Made by a program: the position numbers and the translations under genes. The notes under the pieces are model-generated. The model was not told where the DNA came from and did not search any database. It saw only the letters and a program-made list of their open reading frames with translations. This document shows positions 35,271-45,128 of a DNA stretch of 64,000 nucleotides, one piece after another. The stretch is from Magnetococcales bacterium (lineage in GTDB: Bacteria > Pseudomonadota > Magnetococcia > Magnetococcales > Magnetaquicoccaceae). Location: positions 1-64,000 of the forward strand of contig JADGAZ010000005.1 of NCBI GenBank assembly GCA_015231755.1, read 5' to 3'. Within the stretch, counting starts at the first letter, position 1. Each line of letters starts with the position of its first letter.

Positions 35271-37925
35271 TCAGGAGAGACATTTGGAGGCGATTTCGTG
35301 GCTGTTGCGGGATAGACCCGGCAGGGCGACGATCTCTTCCAAGGCGGCGCGCATGGCCTGACGGCGTCGCGGTTCAAACTGTTTCCAGCGGCTCAAGGTG
35401 GAGACCAGTCCCGCGGCGGTCTGGGGATTGTGGGGATCCAGATCCCGGATCACTTCGGCCAAAAACCGGTAGCCCGATCCCGCAGGATCGTGGAAACAGA
35501 CCAGATTGGCCCGGCAGAAGGTGCCGATCACCGCCCGGATCCGGTTGGGATTGCGGGGGTCGTAGGCCGGATGGGTCATGAGCTGGCGTACCCGTTCCAG
35601 GGTCTGCTCCAGGGGGGCCATGGCCTGGATGGCGAACCATTTGTCCATGGCCAACGGATTGGCGTGCCAACGTTGTTCCATCCGGGCCAGGAGTGGTTGG
35701 GCTTCGGGTCGTCCGGCGTGGACCAAAGGCAGCAATCCCCCCATCCGATCGGTCATGTTGTCGGCGGATTCGACCTGCTCGACGGCCATGCGGGCCGCCG
35801 GATCGTTGTCCGGCAGGGCCATCAGCAGTCCCAGAGCGAAATTTTTCAAGGAGCGTCTGCCGATGGTGGCACCGTCGAGCCGATAGTGGCCGGGAGTCTG
35901 GTTTTCGGCGTAGAGTTCCAGCAGGGTGTCGCGACAGGCCATCGCCAAGCCACACCGTATCGCCTCCCGCGCCCGGAAGAGGGCGCCGGGATCGGCATTT
36001 TCCATGGCTTCCACCAAAACCCCCAGAGGGGGCAGGGTGATGGCCAGGGTCTTCATGGCCGGATCCAGTTCCGGGGCTTGCAGGGTGGCGGAAAACGCCC
36101 GCACGAAGGGATCCGGTACGGCGACGGATTGATCCGGCGGCGTGCGGGCGGCGGTCAGCAGGGTGCGGATGGCCAGAGTCTGTCCGGCGTCCCAACGGTT
36201 GAAAGGATCGGTCTCCGCCCCCCAGAGAAAGGCCAGATCCGCCTCCGAAAGGGGGGCGTCAAGCTTGACCGGAGCGGAAAAACCCCGCAACAGCGACGGG
36301 ATCGGGGGGCGTTCGATCCCGGTGAAACGAAAGGTCTCGACGGCACGGGTCAACTCCAGCACCCGTTCCAGAGGGGCGGCAGCCGGATTTTCCCCTTCCA
36401 GGGTGAGGGGCAGGGGAGCGCCGGATTGGGGATCCAGCAGGGCCATGGCCAGCGGAATGGTCAGAGGCGGACCGGATTCGGTCTGGTTGTGGGCGCGGCA
36501 CTCCTGCTGGATGGTCAATTCCAGAACGCCGGAGTCGGGTCGGTGCTGCTGGTGTACGGTCACCCGGGGGGTGCCGGCCTGGTGATACCAACGCTGAAAC
36601 AGACTCAGATCCCGACCCGAGGCGCTCTCCATGGCCTGAATGAACGCCTCCACCGTCACGGCCTGACCATCGTGGCGGTGCAGATAGAGGGTGATGCCCC
36701 GATGGAAGGCTTCCCGACCGATCAGGGTCATGAGCATGCGTACCACCTCGGCCCCTTTGTTGTAGACCGTGGTGGTGTAAAAGTTGTTGATCTCCATGTA
36801 GGCTTCGGGTCGGACCGGATGGGCGGTGGGTCCGGCGTCCTCGGGGAACTGCACCGAACGCAGACGCTGGACCTCCCGGATGCGCTGCACGGGTCGGGAG
36901 CCCACATCCGCCGAGAACTCCTGATCCCGGAAGATGGTCAAGCCCTCCTTGAGACTGAGCTGGAACCAGTCGCGACAGGTGACCCGATTGCCGGTCCAGT
37001 TGTGGAAATATTCGTGGGCGATGACGCTTTCCACCTCTTCGTAGTTGGCGTCCGTGGCGGTTTCCGGATCGGCGAGGACATACTGGGCGTTGAAGATGTT
37101 GAGTCCTTTGTTTTCCATGGCCCCGGCGTTGAAATCGTTGACCGCGACGATCATGTAGAGATCCAGATCGTATTCGCAGCCGAAGCGCTGTTCGTCCCAG
37201 GCCATGGATTTTTTCAAGGCGTCCAGGGCGTGTTGACATTGGGCGATGTTTTCCGGCTCCACCCAGATTTGCAGATCCACCGGACGGCCCGAGCGGGTGG
37301 TGAACGCTCCGGCGTGACAGGCCAGTTTTCCCGCCACCAGGGCAAAGAGATAGGCGGGCTTGGGATGGGGATCCTCCCACAAGACGAAGTGGCGGTTGTC
37401 CGGCAGCTCCCCGGTTTGCAGGCGGTTGCCGTTGGACAACAATACCGGCAGGGACTCCCGGTCCGCCTCCACCCGCACGGTGAAGCGGGCCATCACGTCG
37501 GGCCGGTCCGGATAGAAGGTGATCTTGCGGAAGCCTTCCGCCTCGCACTGGGTGCAAAACAGGCCACGGGAGCGGTACAGCCCCTCCAGGGAGAGATTGG
37601 CTTCCGGATGGATGCGGGTTTCCGACTCCAGAACAAATGCCTCCGGCACGTTCGGCACGGTCAGGTGTTCCGGGTCGAGGGTGTAGTGGTCCGCTGACAG
37701 CGGTTTGCCGTCGAGGCTCAAGGAGAGCAGTTCCAGCTCCCGGCCATCGAGACGCAGCGTCGTGGCGCTCTCCCCCGTGACCAGCGGATTGCGGCGCATG
37801 GCCAGACGGGCACGCACCCGGGTTTCGTGGTCGTGGAGGGAGAACTCCAGATGGACCGTCTCCACCAGATGGACCGGCGGGGTGTAATCGGCCAGACGGG
37901 TGATCTGTTTCGGTTTATCGCTCAT
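35271..37925 (-). CDS. pepN: Aminopeptidase N (M1 family)
   Basis: 884 residues, typical for bacterial PepN. The exopeptidase motif GAMENKGLNIF and the zinc motif HEYFH (304-308), followed 18 residues on by the third zinc ligand in LSLKEGLT, are intact. It removes N-terminal residues from peptides in the cytoplasm. The start MSDKPKQITRLADY at 37925 matches the family; the frame is open to 38102 but that region looks non-coding. The gene stands alone between the nuclease gene and the PilZ gene. Confidence 0.95.
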   Translation of the reverse strand: MSDKPKQITRLADYTPPVHLVETVHLEFSLHDHETRVRARLAMRRNPLVTGESATTLRLDGRELELLSLSLDGKPLSADHYTLDPEHLTVPNVPEAFVLESETRIHPEANLSLEGLYRSRGLFCTQCEAEGFRKITFYPDRPDVMARFTVRVEADRESLPVLLSNGNRLQTGELPDNRHFVLWEDPHPKPAYLFALVAGKLACHAGAFTTRSGRPVDLQIWVEPENIAQCQHALDALKKSMAWDEQRFGCEYDLDLYMIVAVNDFNAGAMENKGLNIFNAQYVLADPETATDANYEEVESVIAHEYFHNWTGNRVTCRDWFQLSLKEGLTIFRDQEFSADVGSRPVQRIREVQRLRSVQFPEDAGPTAHPVRPEAYMEINNFYTTTVYNKGAEVVRMLMTLIGREAFHRGITLYLHRHDGQAVTVEAFIQAMESASGRDLSLFQRWYHQAGTPRVTVHQQHRPDSGVLELTIQQECRAHNQTESGPPLTIPLAMALLDPQSGAPLPLTLEGENPAAAPLERVLELTRAVETFRFTGIERPPIPSLLRGFSAPVKLDAPLSEADLAFLWGAETDPFNRWDAGQTLAIRTLLTAARTPPDQSVAVPDPFVRAFSATLQAPELDPAMKTLAITLPPLGVLVEAMENADPGALFRAREAIRCGLAMACRDTLLELYAENQTPGHYRLDGATIGRRSLKNFALGLLMALPDNDPAARMAVEQVESADNMTDRMGGLLPLVHAGRPEAQPLLARMEQRWHANPLAMDKWFAIQAMAPLEQTLERVRQLMTHPAYDPRNPNRIRAVIGTFCRANLVCFHDPAGSGYRFLAEVIRDLDPHNPQTAAGLVSTLSRWKQFEPRRRQAMRAALEEIVALPGLSRNSHEIASKCLS

Positions 37926-38083
37926 GGGGTGCGTGGCCTTCGAGGATGGCAAGAATAACGAAGATGGCTCAAAGGCCGACAGTTTAGCGCGGGGCCGGGC
38001 GATACGCCACGGTTGACCCGTCGGGGCGGGCAGGGAGCTGGGGGATGGCTGAAATGGAGTCCGGAAACGATGGAATGGCCGAA

Positions 38084-38539
38084 TCAGGGGGATTCGCACC
38101 ATTTTTTGGTTTTGTGTCCCCCGTCATAGGGGGTGGCGAGTCCTTTGTTCAACAGCATCGCCCCCACATCCACCTCGTCGGCCAGGACCGTGGCCACGAT
38201 GCGGAAATATTTGTCCCGTCCCACGTCTTTCAAGGTGATGTGGCCGGCGCTGGCGAGCAGATGATGGACCTGACGGCTGGCCTCTTGGGCCAACTGTTTC
38301 TCCCTGGGACACAGACCCCGGATTTCCGGGGTGTCCACCCCCCGGATGCGTATCGAGATGTTTTCCCCTAACAGGGGTGGCACCCCGGGAATGTTCATGC
38401 GCAGGGTGTCGCCGTCGGGATTGCTCAGATAGACCGCTCCGTCGATGTCGCCGTAACTTTTTTTGGCGGCCATGGCGGGGGTGGTTAGGCTGACCAGCAG
38501 GACCAGAAGCGGAAAGGCGCGGGGGAGAATGGGGATCAT
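38084..38539 (-). CDS. Secreted thermonuclease (SNase) family protein
   Basis: 151 residues with a signal peptide (AFPLLVLLVSLTTPAMA). The fold and catalytic residues of staphylococcal nuclease are present: DGDTLRM for calcium binding, Arg64 and Glu72 in IRIRGVDTPE, and Arg113 in DKYFRIV. It would cut DNA or RNA outside the cytoplasm. The upstream DNA (38540-38620) is AT-rich and probably holds its promoter. The gene is divergent from leuC. Confidence 0.85.
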   Translation of the reverse strand: MIPILPRAFPLLVLLVSLTTPAMAAKKSYGDIDGAVYLSNPDGDTLRMNIPGVPPLLGENISIRIRGVDTPEIRGLCPREKQLAQEASRQVHHLLASAGHITLKDVGRDKYFRIVATVLADEVDVGAMLLNKGLATPYDGGHKTKKWCESP

Positions 38540-38790
38540 GGCGGATTTAAATTATAAAAGTTTTGGATTGATAAATTTCTTAGTCTATTCTAACATCCAG
38601 TAGCGAGAGCGCAATCCTTTTCATCAAGAATATGACGATGGATGCATTATTTTCCGGATCGGATCGATGCGGAAAGGATGAGTTTGGGTGGGGTGCGTGT
38701 TGGCGCAAGGCGGGGGGTGGGCAGGAGGGTTGCGCCAGGGTTGGGAGTCGGAGGGGGCCGCTGGATCGGATGGGGCGTTGAGGGGGCTTT

Positions 38791-38820
38791 TTGAGGTCAA
38801 GTGCTATCGGATGTTAGAAT
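38791..38820 (+). promoter_or_regulatory. Candidate sigma-70 promoter for leuC
   Basis: TTGAGG (38791-38796) and TAGAAT (38815-38820) are 18 bp apart, matching the consensus at four and five of six positions. It lies 84 bp before the leuC start. The 365-bp region 38540-38904 shows no leader peptide or riboswitch that I can identify. Confidence 0.45.
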
Positions 38821-38904
38821 GCCTTGTTGTCCGGCTTTGGGTTGGCTAATCTGTCGCATTCCAACGTGTCATTCGCCATGCCTTTTCCGATGGAGACCGC
38901 CTCG

Positions 38905-40323
38905 ATGTCACCGCAAACACTGTTTCACAAGATCTGGAATGCCCACGTCATCCGTTCCGAGTCGGACGGCACTTCGTTGTTGTATGTGGATCGTCATCTG
39001 GTCCACGAGGTGACCAGTCCCCAGGCTTTCGAGGGGCTCAGGCTCGCCGGACGTCGGGTGTTTCGGCCCGGTCAGACCTTCGCGGTCCCGGATCACAATG
39101 TGCCCACCCGGGATCTGGAGTTGGGCATCCGGGATCCCATCTCCCGGTTGCAGGTGGAAACCCTGAATGCCAACTGTGCCGAGTTCGGCGTGCTTGAATT
39201 CGGCATCGGTGATCCCCGTCAGGGGGTGGTGCATGTGATGGCCCCGGAACAAGGCATCACCCTGCCGGGCTGCATCGTGGTGTGCGGCGACTCCCATACC
39301 GCCACCCATGGGGCTTTCGGCGCGTTGGCCTTCGGCATCGGTACCTCCGAGGTGGAACACGTGCTGGCCACCCAGACCTTGCCGCAAAAAGAGCCCCGCA
39401 CCATGCGGGTGAGCGTGGAGGGGGAATTGTCGCCGGGAGTTACGGCCAAGGATCTGATTTTGCATATCATCGGCGCCATCGGCACCGCCGGGGGGACCGG
39501 GTATGTGATCGAATTCGCCGGATCCGCCATGCGTGCCCTCTCCATGGAAGGTCGCATGACCGTGTGCAACATGGCCATCGAGGCGGGTGCCCGCGCCGGC
39601 ATGGTGGCGGTGGATGACAAGACTCTGGCCTATTTGCAGGATCGTCCCCTGGCTCCCAAAGGAGAGACCTGGGAGCGGGCGGTCGTGGCGTGGCGGGAGT
39701 TGCACTCCGATGCAGGGGCGCGCTTTGATCGGGAGATCACCTTCAACGCTCCCGACATCGCCCCCCAGGTGACCTGGGGCACATCTCCGGAAATGACCCT
39801 GCCGATCACCGGTCAGGTGCCGGATCCGGCTGCCGAATCCAATCCGGTGCGGCGCACTTCGGTGGAGCAGTCTCTGGCCTACATGGGATTGCAATCCGGA
39901 ACCCCGCTGGAGTCCATTCCGGTGGACAAGGTTTTCATCGGTTCGTGTACCAACGGACGCATCGAGGATTTGCGGGCCGCCGCGGCCATGGTGCGGGGAC
40001 GGCGCAAGGCGGATTCGGTCAAACTGGCCATGGTGGTGCCGGGAACGGGTCTGGTGCGGCGTCAGGCCGAGGAGGAGGGGTTGGACCGGGTTTTCCTGGC
40101 CGCCGGTTTCGAGTGGCGCACGCCGGGATGCTCCATGTGTCTGGCCATGAACGACGACGTGTTGCAACCCGGTGAACGCTGCGCCTCCACCTCCAATCGC
40201 AACTTCGAGGGACGGCAGGGACCGGGGGGACGTACCCATCTGGTCAGCCCGGCCATGGCGGCGGCTGCGGCCATTGCCGGTCATTTCGTCGATGTACGCG
40301 CCGGGCAGTGGGCCAGCGCCTGA
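38905..40323 (+). CDS. leuC: 3-isopropylmalate dehydratase, large subunit
   Basis: 472 residues of the aconitase family. The 4Fe-4S cluster cysteines are in [10 protein letters not shown]-adjacent, FIGSCTNGR and [11 protein letters not shown] segments. With LeuD it isomerises 2- to 3-isopropylmalate in leucine synthesis. The start at 38905 aligns with family N termini ([30 protein letters not shown]) and has GGAG nine bases upstream; the frame is open to 38824. It leads the leuCDB-asd operon. Confidence 0.96.
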   Translation: MSPQTLFHKIWNAHVIRSESDGTSLLYVDRHLVHEVTSPQAFEGLRLAGRRVFRPGQTFAVPDHNVPTRDLELGIRDPISRLQVETLNANCAEFGVLEFGIGDPRQGVVHVMAPEQGITLPGCIVVCGDSHTATHGAFGALAFGIGTSEVEHVLATQTLPQKEPRTMRVSVEGELSPGVTAKDLILHIIGAIGTAGGTGYVIEFAGSAMRALSMEGRMTVCNMAIEAGARAGMVAVDDKTLAYLQDRPLAPKGETWERAVVAWRELHSDAGARFDREITFNAPDIAPQVTWGTSPEMTLPITGQVPDPAAESNPVRRTSVEQSLAYMGLQSGTPLESIPVDKVFIGSCTNGRIEDLRAAAAMVRGRRKADSVKLAMVVPGTGLVRRQAEEEGLDRVFLAAGFEWRTPGCSMCLAMNDDVLQPGERCASTSNRNFEGRQGPGGRTHLVSPAMAAAAAIAGHFVDVRAGQWASA

Positions 40324-40359
40324 AATTTTTCTTCCAACCGACACGGGAGTCGATCCCCC

Positions 40360-41001
40360 ATGGAACCTTTCAACAGCCTGACCGCCCTGGTGGCCCCGCT
40401 GGACCGGGCCAATGTGGACACGGACGCCATCATACCCAAGCAGTTTCTGAAATCCATCCGTCGCACGGGATTTGGACCCAACCTGTTCGACGAGTGGCGT
40501 TATCTGGATCGGGGAGAGCCGGGCCAGCCTTGTGACCACAGGCCGAAAAATCCCGAATTCGTTCTCAACCAGCCCCGTTTCCAGGATGCCCGGATTTTGT
40601 TGGCCCGGGAGAATTTCGGTTGCGGCTCCAGTCGGGAGCACGCCCCCTGGGCGTTGCTGGGGTATGGATTCCGGGTGATCATCGCGCCGAGTTTCGCGGA
40701 TATTTTTTTCAACAACTGTTTCAAGAACGGCATTCTGCCCGTGGTGCTGCCGGCAGCGGCGGTGGAGAGGCTGTTTGCCGCCGTGGTCGGACAGGAGGGA
40801 TATACCCTGTCGGTGGATCTGCCCGCCCAGACTGTGACCACTCCGGATGGAGAGGTCCACGCCTTCGCGGTGGATCCTTTCCGAAAGCATTGTCTGGTCA
40901 ACGGACTGGATGACATCGGCTTGACTTTGGAACACCAAACCGCCATCGAGGCTTTCGAGTCGCAACGACGCCAGTCGGCGCCCTGGGTTTTTTTTGCGTG
41001 A
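40360..41001 (+). CDS. leuD: 3-isopropylmalate dehydratase, small subunit
   Basis: 213 residues with the swivel-domain signatures [34 protein letters not shown] and [17 protein letters not shown]. It completes the isopropylmalate isomerase with LeuC. GGGAG lies nine bases before the ATG, and the gap to leuC is 36 bp. Confidence 0.96.
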   Translation: MEPFNSLTALVAPLDRANVDTDAIIPKQFLKSIRRTGFGPNLFDEWRYLDRGEPGQPCDHRPKNPEFVLNQPRFQDARILLARENFGCGSSREHAPWALLGYGFRVIIAPSFADIFFNNCFKNGILPVVLPAAAVERLFAAVVGQEGYTLSVDLPAQTVTTPDGEVHAFAVDPFRKHCLVNGLDDIGLTLEHQTAIEAFESQRRQSAPWVFFA

Positions 41002-41023
41002 CCAATGAATGAAGGATGACATC

Positions 41024-42100
41024 ATGAGCAAATCGATTCTGTTGTTGCCCGGTGACGGTATCGGCCAGGAGATCATGGCCGAGGCGGTCAAGGTTTTGGA
41101 CTGGATGCAGGCCCAGGGTCTGACCTCCTTGCAAAGGAGCGAAGGCCTGATCGGCGGCACGGCTTACGACCAGGTGGGCACCCCGTTGCCCGCCCAGACC
41201 GTGACCGCGGCCAAGGCGGCGGACGCGGTGCTGCTGGGGGCGGTGGGGGGGGTGAAATGGGAAGCTCTGGACTATGCGGTCCGGCCCGAGCGGGGGCTGT
41301 TGGGCATTCGCAAGGCGTTGGATCTGTATTGCAATCTGCGTCCGGCCCAGGTTTTCCCCCAGTTGGCCAACGCCTCCACCTTGAAGCCCGAAGTGGTGGC
41401 GGGCATCGATATCATGGTGGTGCGGGAGTTGTCCTCCGGGATCTATTTCGGGGAGCCCAGAGGGGTGGAGACCCTGCCCGACGGACGGCAGAAGGGATTC
41501 AACACCCTGGTCTACTACACCGACGAGATCCAGCGCGTGGCCCGGCGCGCCTATGAGATCGCCGGCAAGCGTCAGGGCCGGCTTTGCTCGGTGGATAAGG
41601 CCAATGTGCTGGAATCCACCGAACTGTGGCGCAAGACCGTGATCGCCATGGCGGCGGATTATCCGCAAGTGGCCCTGTCCCACATGTACGTGGACAACGC
41701 CGCCATGCAGTTGATCCGCAATCCCCGCCAGTTCGACGTGATTGTGACCACCAATCTGTTTGGCGATATTCTCTCCGACGAGGCCAGCATGTTGACCGGT
41801 TCCATCGGCATGCTGCCTTCGGCGTCTCTGGGGGATCGCAGTGCGTTGTACGAACCCATTCACGGCTCGGCTCCGGACATCGCCGGGCAGGGAGTGGCCA
41901 ATCCGTTGGCCATGATTCTCTCCGTGGCCATGATGTTTCGTTATACCCTCGACCAGCCCGCCCTGGCGGACCGGATCGAGCGGGCGGTCAACCGGGTGCT
42001 GGATGCGGGCTTGCGCACCGCCGACATCTGGCAGACCGGCATGAACAAGGTGGGCACCGCGGCCATGGGTGATGCCGTGGTGGCGGCGCTGACCGATTAA
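41024..42100 (+). CDS. leuB: 3-isopropylmalate dehydrogenase
   Basis: 358 residues. The opening [14 protein letters not shown], the substrate arginines in [11 protein letters not shown], and the metal-binding [20 protein letters not shown] segment identify LeuB. It oxidatively decarboxylates 3-isopropylmalate with NAD+. The ATG at 41024 has AAGGA seven bases upstream; an ATG five codons earlier is less likely. It lies 22 bp after leuD. Confidence 0.96.
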   Translation: MSKSILLLPGDGIGQEIMAEAVKVLDWMQAQGLTSLQRSEGLIGGTAYDQVGTPLPAQTVTAAKAADAVLLGAVGGVKWEALDYAVRPERGLLGIRKALDLYCNLRPAQVFPQLANASTLKPEVVAGIDIMVVRELSSGIYFGEPRGVETLPDGRQKGFNTLVYYTDEIQRVARRAYEIAGKRQGRLCSVDKANVLESTELWRKTVIAMAADYPQVALSHMYVDNAAMQLIRNPRQFDVIVTTNLFGDILSDEASMLTGSIGMLPSASLGDRSALYEPIHGSAPDIAGQGVANPLAMILSVAMMFRYTLDQPALADRIERAVNRVLDAGLRTADIWQTGMNKVGTAAMGDAVVAALTD

Positions 42101-42151
42101 CGGCCCGTTTCACGGGAATCTTCAAACCTTTTGTACAGGATGTTATCGATC

Positions 42152-43174
42152 ATGGACGTATTCAATGTAGCCATCGCCGGAGCCACCGGCAATGTGGGAC
42201 GGGAGATTCTCGCGATTCTCGAAGAGCGTCGATTCCCGGTGGGAGAGGTCCATCTGCTGGCCTCGGAACGCAGCGCCGGCAGTGTGGTGGAGTTCAAGGG
42301 TCGGGAGTTGGTGGTGAAGAATCTGGCCGACTTCGATTTCACCGGCGTGCATGTGGGACTGTTCTCCCCTGGCGGGTCGGTGTCGGCGGTTTACGCCCCC
42401 AAGGCCGCCGCCGCCGGTTGTGTGGTGGTGGACAACACCTCCTATTTCCGTATGGATCCGGATGTGCCCCTGGTGGTGCCTGAGGTCAACCCCCAGGCGA
42501 TCGCCGACTACAAGAAAAAAGGCATCATCGCCAATCCCAACTGCTCCACCATTCAGATGGTGGTGGCCTTGAAACCGATCCATGACGCGGCGGTCATCAA
42601 GCGGGTGGTGGTGTCCACCTATCAGGCGGTTTCCGGGGCGGGCAAGGCGGCCATGGACGAACTCATGGAGCAGACCCGTTCGTTTTATATCCCTGGCCGG
42701 GATGTGCCCCCCAAAAAATTCACCAAGCCCATCGCCTTCAATCTCATTCCCCAGATCGACGTTTTCTTGGAAAACGGCTACACCAAGGAAGAGATGAAGA
42801 TGGTCAATGAGACCCATAAGATTCTCGATCCGGCCATTCGCGTCACCGCCACCACCGTGCGGGTTCCGGTGTTCAATTCCCACTCCGAGGTGGTGACCAT
42901 CGAAACCGAACGTCCCCTCTCCCCGGAAGAGGCGCGGGCCCTGTTGGCCCAGGCACCGGGTGTGGAGGTGGTGGATGATCCGTCCACCCTCACCTACATG
43001 ACCCCCCGGGAAGCCGCCGGTCGGGATGCCACCTTCGTCTCCCGCATCCGTCGGGACTTCAGCGTGGACAACGGCTTGCAAATGTGGGTGGTCTCCGACA
43101 ACCTGCGCAAGGGCGCCGCGCTGAATGCGGTGCAGATCGCCGAGGTGTTGATTCGCGATTACCTGAACATCTGA
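42152..43174 (+). CDS. asd: Aspartate-semialdehyde dehydrogenase
   Basis: 340 residues. The NADP fold opens with FNVAIAGATGNVGREIL and the catalytic Cys131 is in IANPNCSTIQMV. It reduces aspartyl phosphate to the semialdehyde, feeding lysine, threonine, methionine and diaminopimelate synthesis. The ATG at 42152 has AGGA upstream. The position after leuB and before fimV matches gamma/betaproteobacterial order. Confidence 0.96.
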   Translation: MDVFNVAIAGATGNVGREILAILEERRFPVGEVHLLASERSAGSVVEFKGRELVVKNLADFDFTGVHVGLFSPGGSVSAVYAPKAAAAGCVVVDNTSYFRMDPDVPLVVPEVNPQAIADYKKKGIIANPNCSTIQMVVALKPIHDAAVIKRVVVSTYQAVSGAGKAAMDELMEQTRSFYIPGRDVPPKKFTKPIAFNLIPQIDVFLENGYTKEEMKMVNETHKILDPAIRVTATTVRVPVFNSHSEVVTIETERPLSPEEARALLAQAPGVEVVDDPSTLTYMTPREAAGRDATFVSRIRRDFSVDNGLQMWVVSDNLRKGAALNAVQIAEVLIRDYLNI

Positions 43175-43256
43175 TTTCAGGGGTTGACGGACGATAGCAT
43201 GATTTTTGCAAGGATATGGGGTCGTCTCCTTCATACGCCGATGCACAGGGGTGGTC

Positions 43257-45128
43257 ATGCCGCGTATCCTTTTCTCCCGCAAGCCGGGGGTCTGTCGTCC
43301 GTCAATCCTGTTATCCTTGGTGCTTGCGTTGTGTGTTCCGGTCAGCGCCGAGGCCTTTTCCCTGGGTGATATGCGCATCTCCAGCAGTCTGGGAGAGCCA
43401 TTCCGGGCTGAAATTCCAGTACTACTGGCGCCGGGAGAGGAGCATGCGGATCTCTCCATGATCTTGGCCGGGTCCGAGGAGTACCGGTTGATGGAATTGG
43501 TCCGCTCTCCGGCGATCGCCGGGTTGACGGCCACCCTTTCTCCGGGACAGGATCGCCAGCGGCGTGTGACCATCCGGGGCAAGTCCCCGATTACGGATCC
43601 GTTTTTTCATCTTTTGCTGAAAGGCAGCGTGGGTCGGGGATCCCAGATTCGGGCCTATCGGGTCATGCTGGATCCGGCGCCCCGGGAGCGAGGCGCCCCG
43701 GTTACTCCGATGGCGGCTCCGAACCTGACGGTCCGCCAGACGGCTGCCACCGGCACCTCAGTCGCCAAATCCACCACTTCAAGCCAGAACAAGAACCGGG
43801 AGAAGCCGAAGACCGCTCCCGCCAAAAGCATGACCCCTGGGCCTGACCACGGTGTTGCGGCCCCGACGGCTCCTGTGACTCCGGCTGCGACGCCACCGGT
43901 CGCCCCGGCTGTGACGGTTCCCGTGACTCCTGCTGCGCCGCCACCGGTCGTTGTGACGGCTCCCGTGCCTCCTGCCGCGCCGCCATCGGTCGTTCCTGCT
44001 CCCCCATCCCCCGTTTCTGCGTCTGCGCCGCCACCGGTGGTCGTTCCGGATCCGGGGAGTGCTGCCGCGCTGGCTGCGGTTGCCAGGAAGCCTGACACGT
44101 CCTCTTCCGGGGGTGCCGGGAACGCTGCGGCGGAACCTTCCCGTCCGGCTGTGGACTCCGACGCCGCTGTGGCCACCAGACTGGCCGATACCCTCCAGCA
44201 GTTGAAGAGCCAGACCGAGCGGTATGAGGAGCTCAACCAGAAATTCGTCAAGAGCGAAGCCGAGCGGGAGAGGCTCAGATCCCGGTTGAGCGCCATGACC
44301 AAACGGGTGGAAACGCTGGAAACCGAAAAGCTGGTCGCTATGCAGGAGGCCATCGATTGGACTTTGGTGGGGGGCGCGGGTGCCACGGGGGTGGCGGTTT
44401 TGGTGGGCGGTCTGGTGTGGTGGCGTCGTCGGGAGCGTCCTGAAGGGGATGTCGGTGAGCCGTCCATGGACAAAACCGCTGAATCCGCATCTGTACCGGA
44501 TGGGACGGATCCGGTTTCTACGGAGAGCAAATCCGCAGAGGGCTTCACGTCGGAGCCGAAATGGGGGACGACTGCGGTTGGTTCGTCCGTGGTTCCCGTG
44601 GTTGCCACCGGGGTGGTTGTGCCGCTGTTGGCCATGGCCGCCGGGTTGACGCGCAAAAATGACGGGGAGAACGACAGTGAGGAGGATGATCTGGAACCGG
44701 TGGGCCTGATGCCCATGGAAACCGGGCAGACTCAGGACTCCAGGGGGGTGCTTTTCTTGCCGGATCTGGACGATGACGGCGAAACGTCGGTGGAGTTGAT
44801 TTCGTCAGGGGCCGACGACCCGCAGGTGGCGGATGTGCCTTCTTTGCATCTGCCGGAGATCATTCCGTTTTCCATGGATCAGGCACTGACGGGCGGTATG
44901 GGGGGGATGGTTTCTTCCGTGGGGGGGGAGGGCGGGTTCGAGGAGGATCCGCTGGATGTGATCGAGTTCGAGCGGGAGCGGATTGTTGCCGATGTGGCGG
45001 CGGAACAGTCGTCAGGGGATGAAAAAGCGGACAAAAGGGAGTGGCCGACTTTGGCCCAGGAAGACGATGACGCAATGGTGTTGGAGATTTCCGAGGAGTT
45101 TTCCGGCCATGACGATGCCAGGAGTTGA
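43257..45128 (+). CDS. fimV: FimV-like protein, first copy
   Basis: 623 residues. A signal peptide (LLSLVLALCVPVSAEA) is followed by the FimV N-terminal domain (FSLGDMRISSSLGEPFRAEI and DPFFHLLLKGS). A long Pro/Ala/Val repeat region (about 200-300), a coiled coil (AERERLRSRLSAMTKRVETL), one membrane helix (VGGAGATGVAVLVGGLVWW) and an acidic cytoplasmic tail follow. No LysM domain is visible, unlike Pseudomonas FimV. FimV-type proteins localise polar machinery such as type IV pili. The ATG at 43257 follows AGGGG. The gene position after asd supports the assignment. The 3' end overlaps the second copy. Confidence 0.8.
   Translation: MPRILFSRKPGVCRPSILLSLVLALCVPVSAEAFSLGDMRISSSLGEPFRAEIPVLLAPGEEHADLSMILAGSEEYRLMELVRSPAIAGLTATLSPGQDRQRRVTIRGKSPITDPFFHLLLKGSVGRGSQIRAYRVMLDPAPRERGAPVTPMAAPNLTVRQTAATGTSVAKSTTSSQNKNREKPKTAPAKSMTPGPDHGVAAPTAPVTPAATPPVAPAVTVPVTPAAPPPVVVTAPVPPAAPPSVVPAPPSPVSASAPPPVVVPDPGSAAALAAVARKPDTSSSGGAGNAAAEPSRPAVDSDAAVATRLADTLQQLKSQTERYEELNQKFVKSEAERERLRSRLSAMTKRVETLETEKLVAMQEAIDWTLVGGAGATGVAVLVGGLVWWRRRERPEGDVGEPSMDKTAESASVPDGTDPVSTESKSAEGFTSEPKWGTTAVGSSVVPVVATGVVVPLLAMAAGLTRKNDGENDSEEDDLEPVGLMPMETGQTQDSRGVLFLPDLDDDGETSVELISSGADDPQVADVPSLHLPEIIPFSMDQALTGGMGGMVSSVGGEGGFEEDPLDVIEFERERIVADVAAEQSSGDEKADKREWPTLAQEDDDAMVLEISEEFSGHDDARS

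Noticed and set aside
35430-37697. 755-codon frame opposite pepN
   Set aside because: pepN motifs are intact on the minus strand; the plus frame is Gly/Gln-rich with no domain.
38908-41160. 750-codon antisense frame spanning leuC and leuD
   Set aside because: Spans two well-defined genes and a gene junction on the other strand, so it is a G+C-bias shadow.
45128-45128. Frameshift splitting one FimV gene into two
   Set aside because: The second gene has its own signal peptide, FimV N-terminal domain and membrane helix, so it is a tandem copy rather than the broken end of the first.
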